Below are positions 1 through 9,135 of a stretch of 64,000 nucleotides of DNA, piece after piece (position 1 is the first letter of the stretch; each line of letters starts with the position of its first letter). The position numbers and the translations under genes were made by a program. The DNA is from Kineobactrum salinum (GTDB lineage Bacteria > Pseudomonadota > Gammaproteobacteria > Pseudomonadales > Halieaceae). Below the pieces are notes generated by a model. That model was not told where the DNA came from. It searched no databases and worked only from the letters and a program-made list of their open reading frames with translations. The stretch spans positions 4,585,504 through 4,649,503 of the forward strand of contig NZ_CP048711.1 of assembly GCF_010669285.1 (NCBI RefSeq). Reading direction: 5' to 3'.

Positions 1-459
1 CTGCTCAAACCTCTGGATTTACCGCGTTTTCGAGAGCTCCTGGCTGGCGATGACGGTACTATCCAGGCCCGGTTGGAGCTGTCTCGCGACGAGGAGGGCA
101 GGTACCTGGCACACGTTACCACCGACGCCTCTGTCACGGTAACCTGCCAACGGTGCCTGCAGCCGATGCCGATCGAGCTACATGCTGACAGCGACCTCGC
201 GGTGGTCTGGACAGATGAGCAGGCCGCGCATTTGCCTGGCCACCTGGAACCCGTGATTGTGACGGGTGAAGAGTGCGAGCTTCGGGAGCTGGTTGAGGAT
301 GAGCTGATTCTGGCGTTGCCGGCGTTCAGCTACCACGAACAGGCGGATTGCAACACAGTATTGGTGGATCTGAACTCGGAAGCGGTCGCCGCACCGGACA
401 GGCCCAACCCGTTTGAGGTGCTGGCGCGTTTGAAGCCCGGCGATGGAAATCAGGAGTAA
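1..459 (+). CDS. yceD: YceD / DUF177 family protein, 5' end cut by the window
   Basis: The reading frame is open from base 1, so the start codon lies upstream; an internal TTG at 73 is not the true start. The visible 152 residues carry the DUF177 pattern: a CQRC motif near the middle, an acidic C-terminal half and a closing NPFEVLARLK segment. YceD homologues sit directly upstream of rpmF and in E. coli affect 23S rRNA accumulation. The 3-bp gap to rpmF indicates co-transcription. Family assignment is secure; the molecular role is only known from homologues. Confidence 0.9.
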   Translation: MLKPLDLPRFRELLAGDDGTIQARLELSRDEEGRYLAHVTTDASVTVTCQRCLQPMPIELHADSDLAVVWTDEQAAHLPGHLEPVIVTGEECELRELVEDELILALPAFSYHEQADCNTVLVDLNSEAVAAPDRPNPFEVLARLKPGDGNQE

Positions 460-462
460 TTT

Positions 463-645
463 ATGGCTGTTCAGCAGGACAAGAAATCTCGCTCTCGTCG
501 CGGCATGCGTCGCTCGCATGATGCCCTTACCGGCCCCACGCTCAGCATTGACCAGACCTCCGGAGAGACTCACCGCCGGCACCATGTCAGTGCAGACGGT
601 TTCTACCGTGGCAAGAAGGTCGTTAATACCGGTAACGACGAGTAA
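463..645 (+). CDS. rpmF: 50S ribosomal protein L32
   Basis: A 60-residue basic protein starting [20 protein letters not shown], the typical L32 N-terminus. It is a structural component of the large ribosomal subunit. The length matches the bacterial family. The four-cysteine zinc ribbon of some L32 proteins is absent, as in the usual gammaproteobacterial form. It is transcribed with yceD and followed by a hairpin terminator, so it is not in an operon with fabD. The normally adjacent plsX gene is missing. Confidence 0.97.
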   Translation: MAVQQDKKSRSRRGMRRSHDALTGPTLSIDQTSGETHRRHHVSADGFYRGKKVVNTGNDE

Positions 646-719
646 CGACGGGCTTCGCCGCCTCAATACTGGCAGGGGTCAGCTATTGCGGCGATGCAGC
701 CAGTTTATATTATGTAGAC

Positions 720-746
720 GGGAGCCCTGGCTCCCGTTTCCTGTTT
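720..746 (+). terminator. Rho-independent terminator after rpmF
   Basis: A 7-bp stem GGGAGCC/GGCTCCC (720-735) with a 2-nt loop is followed by a T-rich tail (GTTTCCTGTTT). It separates yceD-rpmF from the fab genes. Confidence 0.65.
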
Positions 747-848
747 CTGGCGCGCCGGTTCCGGTCACGTGCATGACATGAAAAGTGTTCTACACTGCCA
801 ACAGTACCGTTGCCGGCAAGCAGATTGATTCCGGAGACCGCAAACTCG

Positions 849-1795
849 ATGACATCCTCCAACACCGCTTTCGTATTTCCCGGCCAGGGCTCCCAGAAGG
901 TGGGCATGCTGACAGCCGCCCATGCAGCTTACCCCGCGGTGCGCGACAGCTTTGCCGAGGCCTCGGAGGTGCTCGGCTACGATGTCTGGGCGCTGGTTCA
1001 GGCCGGCCCCCAGGAGAAGCTCAACCTCACAGAGACTACCCAGCCGGTATTGCTTTGCAGCAGTGTTGCGCTGTGGCGGGCCTGGCTGGCCGCAGGCGGC
1101 GGCCCCCTGTGCTGATGGCGGGGCACAGCCTGGGTGAGTTTTCGGCGCTGGTCTGTGCCGGGGCGCTGGAGTTTGCCGATGCGCTGACGCTGGTGCGCAA
1201 GCGTGGGGAATTCATGCAAAACGCGGTGCCGGTGGGCGAGGGCGCGATGGCCGCGATCATCGGCCTGGATGATACAACGATCAATCGCATCTGCGCAGAG
1301 ATCAGCGCAGCGGGCGCCGGCGAGGTCGCCGCGGTCAATTTCAATTCACCCGGCCAGGTGGTTGTCGCCGGGCACACGACGGCCGTGGAACAGGCCAGCG
1401 CGGCGCTGAAGGAGGCCGGCGCCAAGCGCGCGATGGCACTGCCGGTGAGCGCCCCTTTCCATACCAGCCTGATGCAGCCGGCGGGCGTCGCGCTCGCGCA
1501 GGTGCTGGCGGATGTGTCAATCCGCGCGCCGGCGGTACCGGTGGTCCACAATGTCCACGCCCGCACGGAGAGTAATCCGGAACGCATTCGCGAACTGCTG
1601 GTAGAGCAAATATACAGCCCGGTGCAGTGGAGCCGTTGCATTGAATACATCGCCGAAGCCGGCATCAGTGACGTCGTTGAGTGCGGCCCCGGCAAGGTGC
1701 TCAGCGGTCTCAACCGGCGAATTTCACAGGGTCTGAACAGCTATTCCCTGGAAGAACCGGAGGCTCTGCAGCAGACCCTGGAAGCGCTCGCCTGA
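849..1795 (+). CDS. fabD: Malonyl-CoA:ACP transacylase FabD (one-base frameshift)
   Basis: FabD loads malonyl groups onto ACP for fatty-acid elongation in the cytoplasm. The N-terminus (MTSSNTAFVFPGQGSQK) begins at ATG 849. The active-site motif GHSLGE and the PVSAPFHTSLM histidine segment lie downstream in a different frame. The frame changes at the C5 run 1103-1107; adding one C gives a continuous protein of 315 residues, the normal family length. This is almost certainly a sequencing or assembly deletion, since the gene is essential and is intact on both sides of the run. It is first in the fabD-fabG-acpP-fabF cluster; its usual upstream neighbours plsX and fabH are absent. Confidence 0.93.
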
Positions 1796-1821
1796 GCATG
1801 TTGGAAAAGGAATGATCGCCC

Positions 1822-2565
1822 ATGAATGACAGCAACAAAGTAGCCCTGGTCACCGGGGCCAGTCGTGGTATCGGCCGCGCCATTGCCGAACAACTGGCCC
1901 GGGACGGTTGTACTGTGATCGGCACTGCCACCACCGCGGCGGGCGCCGAATCGATAGGAAATTATCTGGAAGAGGGTGGCTTCAGCGGCTGCGGCATGAC
2001 CCTGGATGTAGCCGACCAGACGGCAGTGGAAGATGTGATCAAAGGGGTCAGCGAGCGTTTTTCGGCGCCACTGATTCTGGTCAACAGTGCAGGTATCACC
2101 CGCGACAACCTGCTGCTGCGGATGAAAACGGAGGAGTGGCACTCGGTTATCGATACCAATCTCAACGCGCTCTACCGGGTCAGCAAGGCCTGTCTGCGCG
2201 GCATGACAAAGGCACGCTGGGGGCGTATCGTCAACATCACCTCGGTGGTCGGCGCAATGGGCAATATCGGTCAGAGCAACTATGCTGCGAGCAAGGCCGG
2301 TGCTGAAGGGTTCTCCCGGGCGCTGGCCCGTGAGTTGGGATCCAGGGCGGTTACGGTCAACTGCGTGGCGCCGGGGTTTGTCGATACCGACATGACCCGT
2401 GCGCTCAGCGATGAGCAGCGCGAGCAGCTGCTGACCCAGATACCGCTGGCGAGGCTCGGCGAAGCCGCGGAAATTGCGGCGCTGGTGGGCTTTCTGTGCA
2501 GTGATGCCGCAAGCTATATTACCGGCGAAACCATTCATATAAATGGTGGCATGAACATGGCATAA
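1822..2565 (+). CDS. fabG: 3-oxoacyl-ACP reductase FabG
   Basis: A short-chain dehydrogenase of 247 residues that reduces 3-ketoacyl-ACP with NADPH in the elongation cycle. The cofactor motif TGASRGIG is at residues 11-18, NSAG (a variant of NNAG) at 88-91, and the catalytic set S141, Y154, K158 lies within NITSVVG and YAASKAG. The C-terminal ITGETIHINGGMNMA is typical. It follows fabD by 26 bp and precedes acpP by about 140 bp, consistent with one fab cluster with an extra promoter before acpP. Confidence 0.97.
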   Translation: MNDSNKVALVTGASRGIGRAIAEQLARDGCTVIGTATTAAGAESIGNYLEEGGFSGCGMTLDVADQTAVEDVIKGVSERFSAPLILVNSAGITRDNLLLRMKTEEWHSVIDTNLNALYRVSKACLRGMTKARWGRIVNITSVVGAMGNIGQSNYAASKAGAEGFSRALARELGSRAVTVNCVAPGFVDTDMTRALSDEQREQLLTQIPLARLGEAAEIAALVGFLCSDAASYITGETIHINGGMNMA

Positions 2566-2618
2566 GTCACTGAAACACAGGAAAAACATGGTAGATTCCA
2601 GGCGCCTCCAAAAAAAAT

Positions 2619-2647
2619 TATTACTCGGCGGCAAAACAGAGTAAAAT
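2619..2647 (+). promoter_or_regulatory. Possible sigma-70 promoter of acpP
   Basis: A TATTAC -35-like hexamer (2619-2624) is 17 bp from TAAAAT (2642-2647) in the A/T-rich gap before acpP. The -35 match is weak. acpP usually has its own strong promoter, so a promoter here is expected, but the exact position is inferred. Confidence 0.3.
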
Positions 2648-2708
2648 GCCCCCTCGGACTGGATGACCAGCTTTGAATCCGTAAACATTTTCAGGAGTGA
2701 TCGATAAA

Positions 2709-2945
2709 ATGAGCAGCATTGAAGAACGCGTTAAGAAAATTGTTGCAGAACAGCTTGGCGTTAAAGAAGAAGAAGTCCAGACCGAAGCTTCATTCGTAGA
2801 GGACCTGGGTGCGGATTCACTGGATACGGTTGAACTGGTAATGGCTCTTGAAGAGGAATTCGAAACCGAGATTCCCGACGAGGAGGCCGAAAAAATCACC
2901 ACGGTGAAGCTGGCGATCGACTACATCACGGAAAACCTCGCCTGA
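2709..2945 (+). CDS. acpP: Acyl carrier protein
   Basis: A 78-residue, very acidic protein that carries acyl intermediates on a phosphopantetheine arm. The attachment serine is S37 in the [17 protein letters not shown] segment. ATG 2709 is preferred to the in-frame GTG at 2697 because AGGAG at 2693-2697 then lies 11 nt upstream as a ribosome binding site, and the protein begins [12 protein letters not shown] as in other gammaproteobacteria. It is followed by a strong terminator. Confidence 0.97.
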   Translation: MSSIEERVKKIVAEQLGVKEEEVQTEASFVEDLGADSLDTVELVMALEEEFETEIPDEEAEKITTVKLAIDYITENLA

Positions 2946-2963
2946 TACCTTCCCCCGTTTGGT

Positions 2964-3000
2964 AAAAAGCCGTTTCTATATTTTGATAGAGCGGCTTTTT
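2964..3000 (+). terminator. Rho-independent terminator after acpP
   Basis: AAAAAGCCG (2964-2972) pairs with CGGCTTTTT (2992-3000), with an inner CTAT/ATAG stem. The A-run/T-run arms could make it work in both directions. It likely limits read-through of the highly expressed acpP into fabF. Confidence 0.8.
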
Positions 3001-3044
3001 CTGTTTATGCTTGCTCTCTTTTTGTATCCCAAGGAGTTGGTGCT

Positions 3045-4283
3045 GTGATTGGCAGACGAGTTGTGGTCACAGGTTTGGGCATGGTAAGCCCTGTTGGACT
3101 GGATGTTGCGGAGTCCTGGGGCAATATCGTGGCAGGCCAAAGCGGCGCCAGCGTGATCGATTCCTTCGATGTGTCGGCCTACACCACGCAGTTCAGCGCC
3201 AGTGTGAAGAATTTCGCGACGGCACCTTATCTTGCTGATAAAGACGCGCGCAAGATGGATATCTTTGTCCAGTTCGGGATGGTCGCCGGCATTCAGGCAA
3301 TGCAGGATTCCGGCCTCCAGGTCACCGGGGAAAATGCCGACCGCATCGGCTGCGCGATCGGTTCGGGTATCGGCGGTATCGGCCAGATTGAAAAGAACGC
3401 GGCCATCGTGGCCGAGTCGGGGCCACGCAAGATTTCCCCGTTCTTCGTGCCCGGCTCCATTATCAACATGATTTCCGGCAACCTTTCGGTCAAGTACGGG
3501 CTGCGCGGGCCCAACCTCGCGATAACGACGGCCTGCACTACCGGTACCCACAACATTGGCCTCGGTGCTCGTCTCATCGCGCTGGGTGATGCGGATGCGA
3601 TGCTGGTGGGTGGCGCCGAAATGGCGACAACCCCTGTCGGTCTGGGCGGATTTGCTGCCGCGCGGGCACTCTCCACCCGCAACGAGGATCCCGCTACAGC
3701 GTCCCGCCCCTGGGACCGGGACCGGGATGGTTTCGTACTCGGCGACGGCGCCGGGGTGCTGATGATAGAAGAGTACGAGTCGGCCCGTGCCCGCGGCGCC
3801 CATATTTATGCAGAAATCACCGGTTTCGGCATGAGTGGTGATGCCTACCATATGACCCTGCCGCCGGAAGATGGGCGGGGGGCCGCAATGGCGATGCGCA
3901 ACGCGCTTGCCGACGCCCGTATCGACGCCGGGGCGATCGATTACGTCAACGCGCACGGCACCTCCACCCTCGCCGGCGATCTGGCGGAAAGCCTGGCCAT
4001 TGCCTCAGTGCTCGGCTCGGCGGCGGAATCCGTGGCGGTGAGCTCGACCAAATCCATGATAGGGCACCTGCTGGGTGCCGCCGGTGCGGTAGAGGCGATA
4101 TTCTCGATTCTCGCCATTCGCGACCAGGTTGCCCCTCCCACCATCAACCTGGATAACCCCAGTGAGGGCTGTACGCTCAACTATGTTCCACACACTGCGC
4201 AGCAGCGCCGGATTCGGCACGTATTGTCCAACTCCTTCGGCTTCGGTGGCACCAACGGTTCGCTTATTTTCAGCCAGGCCTGA
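3045..4283 (+). CDS. fabF: Beta-ketoacyl-ACP synthase II FabF
   Basis: A condensing enzyme of 412 residues that extends acyl-ACP with malonyl-ACP. The nucleophile C164 is in [10 protein letters not shown], and the two catalytic histidines are in NAHGTST and [16 protein letters not shown]. It starts at GTG 3045 with AAGGAG 8 nt upstream. Size and motif order match FabF, not FabB. It completes the fab cluster and is followed by mltG as in E. coli (fabF-pabC-mltG-tmk-holB); pabC is not present here. Confidence 0.96.
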   Translation: MIGRRVVVTGLGMVSPVGLDVAESWGNIVAGQSGASVIDSFDVSAYTTQFSASVKNFATAPYLADKDARKMDIFVQFGMVAGIQAMQDSGLQVTGENADRIGCAIGSGIGGIGQIEKNAAIVAESGPRKISPFFVPGSIINMISGNLSVKYGLRGPNLAITTACTTGTHNIGLGARLIALGDADAMLVGGAEMATTPVGLGGFAAARALSTRNEDPATASRPWDRDRDGFVLGDGAGVLMIEEYESARARGAHIYAEITGFGMSGDAYHMTLPPEDGRGAAMAMRNALADARIDAGAIDYVNAHGTSTLAGDLAESLAIASVLGSAAESVAVSSTKSMIGHLLGAAGAVEAIFSILAIRDQVAPPTINLDNPSEGCTLNYVPHTAQQRRIRHVLSNSFGFGGTNGSLIFSQA

Positions 4284-4322
4284 TTTTTGTGTCCCGCGGG
4301 CCATGTCCCGCAGGGCGCGGGA

Positions 4323-5353
4323 ATGAACAGGCGTTTGCTGTGGGCGGCACTGTCGCTGGTAGTGCTCGCGGTGCTGCTGAGCGGCCTCGAAGTGCAGAGA
4401 CGCTGGGACACCCCGCTGCAATTGCCGGAGCAAGGCCATGTACTCACCGTGGCGAAAGGAGACAGTCTGCGCAGTGTCGCGACGCGCCTACACCGTGAAG
4501 GAGTGCTGGCGTATCCGGAGATACTGGTAGCCTACGCTCGCCTTCGCGGGCTGGACGCCAGTATCCGGCGTGGAGAATACCTGCTGGCGCAGGGCATCCT
4601 GCCGCAAGCGTTGCTGGACCAGCTGGTGGCGGGGCAGGTAGTGCAGTATCACGTCACCCTGCCGGAAGGTATCACTGTGGCCCAGGCGCTGACGCTGTTG
4701 GGCTCCGATCCTGTGCTGGCCCAACAATTGGACGGTCCCGAGGACCCCGCCTGCTGCAAATGGTGGCACCCTACCGCGCAGTGGAAGGATTGTTCCTGCC
4801 CGAAACCTATCGCTTTGAGCGCGGCACCAGTGATCTGGACATTCTCGCCCGGGCCCACCGGGCCATGCTCGCCGCCCTGACGGAGGAATGGGAGCTGCGG
4901 GCTCCCGACCTGCCTTACGAGACCCCTTACGAGGCGCTGATCATGGCCTCGATTATCGAGCGTGAGACCGGGGTTCCCGACGAGCGGCAGCAGATTGCCG
5001 GGGTGTTTGTGCGGCGCCTGCAACGGGGAATGCGTCTGCAGACGGATCCGACCACGATCTATGGGCTCGGCACCGCGTTTGACGGCAATCTGGTGCGCAG
5101 CCATTTGCGCGATGGCGACAACATCTACAATACCTACAGGCATCATGGCCTGCCGCCCACTCCCATCGCCTTGCCCGGCAGGGCTGCACTGCATGCAGCA
5201 TTGCAGCCGGCAGAAGGGGACAGTCTCTATTTCGTGGCCCGGGGAGACGGCAGCCACGAGTTCAACTCAACCCTTGAAGGTCATGAACGCGCTGTGCGTA
5301 AATACCAGCTCGAGCGGCGCGAGAATTATCGCTCCAGACCAGGAACTGAATGA
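4323..5353 (+). CDS. mltG: Endolytic murein transglycosylase MltG (one-base frameshift)
   Basis: A membrane-anchored YceG-family enzyme that cleaves nascent glycan strands in the periplasm. One N-terminal membrane segment lies at about residues 4-22, followed by a LysM-like part and the YceG domain with the LIMASIIERETG catalytic-glutamate region and IYNTYRHHGLPPTPI. The frame breaks at the C4 run 4745-4748; one added C joins ...GPEDP to RLLQMVAPYRAVEG and gives 343 residues, close to the E. coli length. I treat it as a sequence error. It overlaps tmk by ATGA. Confidence 0.92.
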
Positions 5354-6018
5354 GCCATATGCAGGCGATGCGCGGATTATTCATCACCGTGGAAGGCGGG
5401 GAAGGCGTGGGAAAGTCCACCAACATCACCTGCATCCGGGATTATTTGCAGGCCCGTGGAGTCGCGCTGGTGGTGACGCGGGAGCCCGGCGGCACGCCGT
5501 TGGGTGAGGATATCCGCACGGTCCTGTTGCAGGCGCGGCGGGAGACGGTGGCACCGATGGCCGAACTGCTGCTGTTGTTTGCGGCCCGCGCCCAGCATCT
5601 GCGCGATGTGATTGTCCCCGCTCTTGAGGCGGGAAAATGGGTGATTTGCGACCGCTTTACGGATGCCAGCTATGCCTACCAAAGCGGTGGACGCGGCCTC
5701 GACTCCGGTGCGGTTCGCACCCTGGAGAACCTGGTGCAGGGCGAGCTGCGTCCGGATTATACGCTGCTGCTGGACGCGCCGGCCGTCACCGGACTCGAAC
5801 GTGCCCGCGGCAGGGGTGAACTGGACCGTTTCGAGCAGGAGGAACTGGTGTTTTTTGAACGCGTCCGCAATACCTATCTGCAACTGGCCACCGAAAGCAG
5901 CGGGCGCTATCACCTGATCGATGCCAGTCAGCCGCTGGCCAGTGTGCAGCAGCAACTACACACTATTTGCGAACAATTGCATGCCTGCTGGGCGCCACGT
6001 CAGCAGCAGCTACGATGA
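5350..6018 (+). CDS. tmk: Thymidylate kinase
   Basis: Phosphorylates dTMP to dTDP for DNA synthesis. It has 222 residues, with the P-loop GGEGVGKST near residues 16-24, the TREPGGTPLGE motif, the DRFTDASYAYQ substrate segment and the lid region RGRGELDRFE. It starts at ATG 5350, overlapping the mltG stop, and its own stop overlaps the holB start, so mltG-tmk-holB are translationally coupled. The gene is intact. Confidence 0.97.
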   Translation: MSHMQAMRGLFITVEGGEGVGKSTNITCIRDYLQARGVALVVTREPGGTPLGEDIRTVLLQARRETVAPMAELLLLFAARAQHLRDVIVPALEAGKWVICDRFTDASYAYQSGGRGLDSGAVRTLENLVQGELRPDYTLLLDAPAVTGLERARGRGELDRFEQEELVFFERVRNTYLQLATESSGRYHLIDASQPLASVQQQLHTICEQLHACWAPRQQQLR

Positions 6019-7022
6019 CCGGCGCCGAACTGCCCGCCATCAGCGCAGCAATGCGCTGGCAGAGCGACACGTGGCAACGGCTGCTGGAGCAGCTCGACAG
6101 CGGCCACTTGCCGCACGCACTGCTTGTCACCGGCCCGGCCGAGACCGGCAAGGATCATCTGGCCATGGCCCTGGCCAGGCTGCTGCTGTGCCACGCGCCC
6201 AAGGCGGGGCACAACTGCGGCGAGTGTGCTGCTTGCCGGTACAGCCAGAGCGGGGCCCACGGCGACTTCCGCTGGCTGGCGCCGGAAGGCAAGAGCCGGG
6301 TTATCAAGATCGATCAGGTGCGCGAGTTGGTGGCCTTTGCGTTTCGTACTGCAGGGTTCGGGCAGCGCAAGGTCGTGGTGGTATCGCCGGCGGACTGCAT
6401 GAATGTCAGTGCCGCCAATGCCCTGCTGAAATGTCTCGAGGAGCCGGCCCGGGACACCCACATCATACTGGTTTGCGAACGCCTGCACGCTGTTCCCGCT
6501 ACCGTACGTTCGCGCTGTCAACTGCTGAAGCTGCCACTGCCCCGTGCAGACGACAGCCTGGCCTGGCTGGACCAGTTGACCGGCGATCGTCAGCAAAGTA
6601 CCCGCTTGCTGTCGCTGGCTGCTCAGCGGCCGCTGCGGGCCGAACGCCTGTACCGTGAATCCAGGGTGGATGTGCTGGAGGCGCGCCAGGTCGCGCTGCA
6701 GGCGCTGGTCGAGGGGCGCGCGCAAGTTCCCGCGATCGTCGCGGTATTCGCGGAATTGCCGCTGGTCGCCGCGCTGGACGAGTTGACGGACTATCTGCAG
6801 GCCTGGTTGCGGGGGCAGGAAGTACAGCGACTGCGGGGCCAGGGCCGGCAACTGTTCCGGATCCTGGATCGTATCCGCGCGTTGCAGGGTGCCGCGGGCG
6901 CGGGCTCCAATCCCAACCCGCAGCTGGTACTGGAATCCCTGTTGCTCGATATCCACAGTGCTTTTGGCGGCGACAGCGATGGTGCTACCATGGCTGCTTC
7001 TTCCGGGGAGGCGCGTTCATGA
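6015..7022 (+). CDS. holB: DNA polymerase III delta' subunit
   Basis: A clamp-loader subunit of 335 residues. ATG 6015 overlaps the tmk stop. The protein shows the degenerate P-loop of delta' (TGPAETGKDHLA), the zinc-binding cysteine cluster CHAPKAGHNCGECAAC, and the NALLKCLEEP and SRCQLL segments of the AAA+ domain. It hands over to pilZ by a 4-bp overlap, the conserved tmk-holB-pilZ order of gammaproteobacteria. Confidence 0.95.
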   Translation: MTGAELPAISAAMRWQSDTWQRLLEQLDSGHLPHALLVTGPAETGKDHLAMALARLLLCHAPKAGHNCGECAACRYSQSGAHGDFRWLAPEGKSRVIKIDQVRELVAFAFRTAGFGQRKVVVVSPADCMNVSAANALLKCLEEPARDTHIILVCERLHAVPATVRSRCQLLKLPLPRADDSLAWLDQLTGDRQQSTRLLSLAAQRPLRAERLYRESRVDVLEARQVALQALVEGRAQVPAIVAVFAELPLVAALDELTDYLQAWLRGQEVQRLRGQGRQLFRILDRIRALQGAAGAGSNPNPQLVLESLLLDIHSAFGGDSDGATMAASSGEARS

Positions 7023-7371
7023 ACGATGTTGCCGCAGGCAGCCGTAATGGCATCCTGTCACTCACTATCAAGGACAAGGCGGTGTTGTACTCCGCCTACA
7101 TGCCGTTTCTGAACAATGGCGGCCTGTTCGTACCGACCAACAAAAGCTACCGGGTGGGCGACGAAGTTTTCATGCTGTTGACGCTGATGGATGAGCCGGA
7201 AAAAATCCCGATCGCCGGCAAAGTGGTCTGGGTTACGCCGCGCGGCGCCCAGGGTAATCGTACTGCCGGTATCGGGGTCCAGTTCAGTGAGCAGGATGCC
7301 ACCGCCAACAGCAAGATTGAAAATCATCTGGCCGGCTCGCTGAATTCCGACCGCCCACGCATACCATGTAG
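7019..7371 (+). CDS. pilZ: Type IV pilus PilZ-domain protein (one-base frameshift near the end)
   Basis: A PilZ-family protein of the kind needed for type IV pilus assembly. It shows the conserved body RNGILSLTIKDKAVLYSAYM, LLTLMDE, KVVWVTP and GIGVQFSEQD. As read, the frame runs on to 7474 with an unrelated tail. Restoring one C in the run 7354-7356 gives the family's usual ending DRPTHTM and a stop at 7369-7371, a 117-residue protein. The longer version is therefore an artefact. The c-di-GMP-binding RxxxR motif is not evident, as in PilZ itself. Confidence 0.9.
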
Positions 7372-7421
7372 TGGAACACATCTCGCGGCTGTTCCCGTCA
7401 CCGCTCTCCATCGGAGCGGAC

Positions 7422-7447
7422 AAAAAAATGGGTCCCGTCAGGGACCC
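7422..7447 (-). terminator. Hairpin with T-run on the minus strand
   Basis: GGGTCCC (7430-7436) pairs with GGGACCC (7441-7447). The A7 run at 7422-7428 becomes a T-tract only on the minus strand, so by the usual rule it is a minus-strand terminator although no minus-strand gene is recognised downstream of 7447. On the plus strand it can still stop pilZ transcripts inefficiently. Confidence 0.45.
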
Positions 7448-7483
7448 AAGAAGACCATTAGGAGTGAAACATAAAGGAATTGC

Positions 7484-7552
7484 TTCCCTGAAAGAGCATT
7501 GGGCATGCTCCTGTAGCTGGCAGTACCACTCAGGGAGTTAACCAGCTACAGG
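7484..7552 (+). ncRNA. Candidate structured RNA with interlocking stems
   Basis: Three complementary pairs fit in 70 nt: TCCCTGA (7485-7491)/TCAGGGA (7530-7536), GAGCAT (7494-7499)/ATGCTC (7505-7510), and the 11-bp CCTGTAGCTGG (7510-7520)/CCAGCTACAGG (7542-7552). The first and third interlock as a pseudoknot, or are mutually exclusive. The gap 7372-7677 otherwise holds no gene. It could be a small RNA or a leader of the downstream glycosidase. I do not recognise the family. Confidence 0.35.
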
Positions 7553-7677
7553 CTAAGTATCGCTTATTGCCGGTAATTTTCCACACCTGAATGGGCTCGT
7601 GCTAGGTTGTTTGGGCATAACCGCGCACATTTTTTATTATACCCCGACATAATAAATTTCCGGAGGCCGCCACTGCC

Positions 7678-8742
7678 ATGATCGATTGCAAGGGTTTTTT
7701 GTGCGGCGTACTGGAGGGGTATTACGGTCGCCCCTGGAGTTGGCAGCGACGCTTCGAATATGCCGATCATCTGGCGCGACTGGGCCTGGACAGCTATATC
7801 TACGCTCCCAAGGCCGACCCCTATCTGCGCAAATCGTGGCAGTGCCACTGGCCCGCCGATCAGTGGCATGCCCTGCGGGAACTGGCCCGGACCTGTGCCG
7901 TGTCCGGCTTGTGTTTCGGGGTGGGACTGTCTCCCTTCGCACTGTACGCAGATTATGGCGCCAGGCAGCAACAGCTGCTGCGTGACAAAATAGACCGGCT
8001 CAACGAGCTCGAGGCGCCGTTGCTCGCCTTGCTGTTCGATGACATGCCCGGTGAGCAAACGGACCTGGCGGGACGCCAGGCGCACATCGTCCAGGATGTG
8101 GCCGCCCGCAGCCACGCCCAACGACTGTTGGTCTGTCCGACGTACTACTCTTTCGACCCGGTTCTGGAGCGCCACTTTGGCCGCAAGCCGGACAATTACT
8201 GGCAAGACCTGGGGCGGGAATTGCCTGCCCAGGTTGACGTTTTCTGGACGGGCAACCGGGTATGCGCCGATACCGTATCCCGGCAGGACCTGCTGCAAGC
8301 CCGTGAGGCACTGGGGCGGCCAGTGGTATTGTGGGACAACTACCCGGTCAACGATGGCGCAGTGCGCAGCGAACACCTGTATTTTGCGCCGCTGACCGGC
8401 CGCGAGCGGGCAGGGCCGGAGCTGCTGGCGGGACATTTCTGCAACCCGATGTTGCAGGCGCTGTGTTCGCTGCCCGCCCTGGCGGGACTGGCGGCGCTGC
8501 ATGCAGACGGCTCGGCGGAGGCCGGCCCCGACCTGCTGTCAGAGCTGTTGGGCGGCGGCACCTGGCAGGCCATGCAACAGTTTTCTGCGCTGTTTCGCGA
8601 CCGCGGACTGGGCCGCATGACCGGGCAGCAACGGCGCTCTGCCCTGAATGTTTTCAGGGCATTGCCGGATCCCGCGGCGGCCGAGATCGTGCGCTGGCTG
8701 CAGGGAGAAGACTGCTTCGACCCGGCCTGTCTCACGGATTGA
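7678..8742 (+). CDS. GH84-type beta-N-acetylglucosaminidase domain protein
   Basis: A 354-residue protein with the GH84 (NAGidase/O-GlcNAcase) catalytic-domain pattern: GVLEGYYGRPWSWQRR at the N-terminus, LDSYIYAPKADPYLRKSW, and the paired catalytic aspartates in LLFDDMPG. Family members hydrolyse beta-linked GlcNAc by substrate-assisted catalysis. No signal peptide is visible, so a cytoplasmic role is likely. It starts at ATG 7678 with GGAGG about 10 nt upstream. It stands alone between pilZ and a tRNA. The natural substrate is unknown. Confidence 0.85.
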   Translation: MIDCKGFLCGVLEGYYGRPWSWQRRFEYADHLARLGLDSYIYAPKADPYLRKSWQCHWPADQWHALRELARTCAVSGLCFGVGLSPFALYADYGARQQQLLRDKIDRLNELEAPLLALLFDDMPGEQTDLAGRQAHIVQDVAARSHAQRLLVCPTYYSFDPVLERHFGRKPDNYWQDLGRELPAQVDVFWTGNRVCADTVSRQDLLQAREALGRPVVLWDNYPVNDGAVRSEHLYFAPLTGRERAGPELLAGHFCNPMLQALCSLPALAGLAALHADGSAEAGPDLLSELLGGGTWQAMQQFSALFRDRGLGRMTGQQRRSALNVFRALPDPAAAEIVRWLQGEDCFDPACLTD

Positions 8743-8807
8743 GCCCCCGCTCCGGGTCGACAGTCGCGCGAAGCCGCATGATTGGCGGTTCTGAGGGGTT
8801 TTCGCGG

Positions 8808-8836
8808 TTGTACAGGGCCATTGTTTGTGGCAGAAT
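8808..8836 (+). promoter_or_regulatory. Probable promoter for tRNA-Leu (and tig)
   Basis: TTGTAC (8808-8813) and CAGAAT (8831-8836) are separated by 17 bp, about 120 bp upstream of the tRNA. The match is moderate. The stretch 8743-8963 shows nothing else recognisable. Confidence 0.4.
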
Positions 8837-8963
8837 CTGCGCCCTTGTACAAGCTTCGCGTCGCAGCTTCAGAGGGCTATTACTCCCAAAGAATCAAGAG
8901 CTTACGGCATGTTTCGGCAATTGACCGAAGATGTCGGCGAGCTGCAATGGAAGCTTCCAGACC

Positions 8964-9048
8964 GCGGAAGTGGCGAAATTGGTATACGCGCTGGATTTAG
9001 GTTCCAGTGCCGCAAGGCGTGAGAGTTCGAGTCTCTCCTTCCGCACCA
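8964..9048 (+). tRNA. tRNA-Leu, anticodon UAG
   Basis: An 85-nt tRNA. Acceptor arms GCGGAAG (8964-8970) and CTTCCGC (9038-9044) pair, the anticodon stem CTGGA/TCCAG encloses loop TTTAGGT with anticodon TAG at 8998-9000, a class II variable arm is present, and the T-loop is GTTCGAG. CCA is encoded at 9046-9048. It reads CUA and probably other CUN codons. It lies just upstream of tig. Confidence 0.95.
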
Positions 9049-9135
9049 ACTTTTACGGTGGCGTTGCGATAGCTGCGCCATCTCTGATGACAGGGCGCAA
9101 CAGCCCCACAACCGACAGGATCGCGAGGAAAAACC

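Noticed and set aside
785..1100. Upstream start for FabD in the downstream frame
   Set aside because: The peptide from 785 to 1100 is not FabD-like; the true N-terminus is in another frame from 849.
7422..7447. Standard plus-strand terminator of pilZ
   Set aside because: The A-run is on the 5' side, so the T-tract exists only on the minus strand.
7372..7474. C-terminal extension of PilZ to 151 residues
   Set aside because: One missing base explains it; the corrected frame ends in the usual DRPTHTM.
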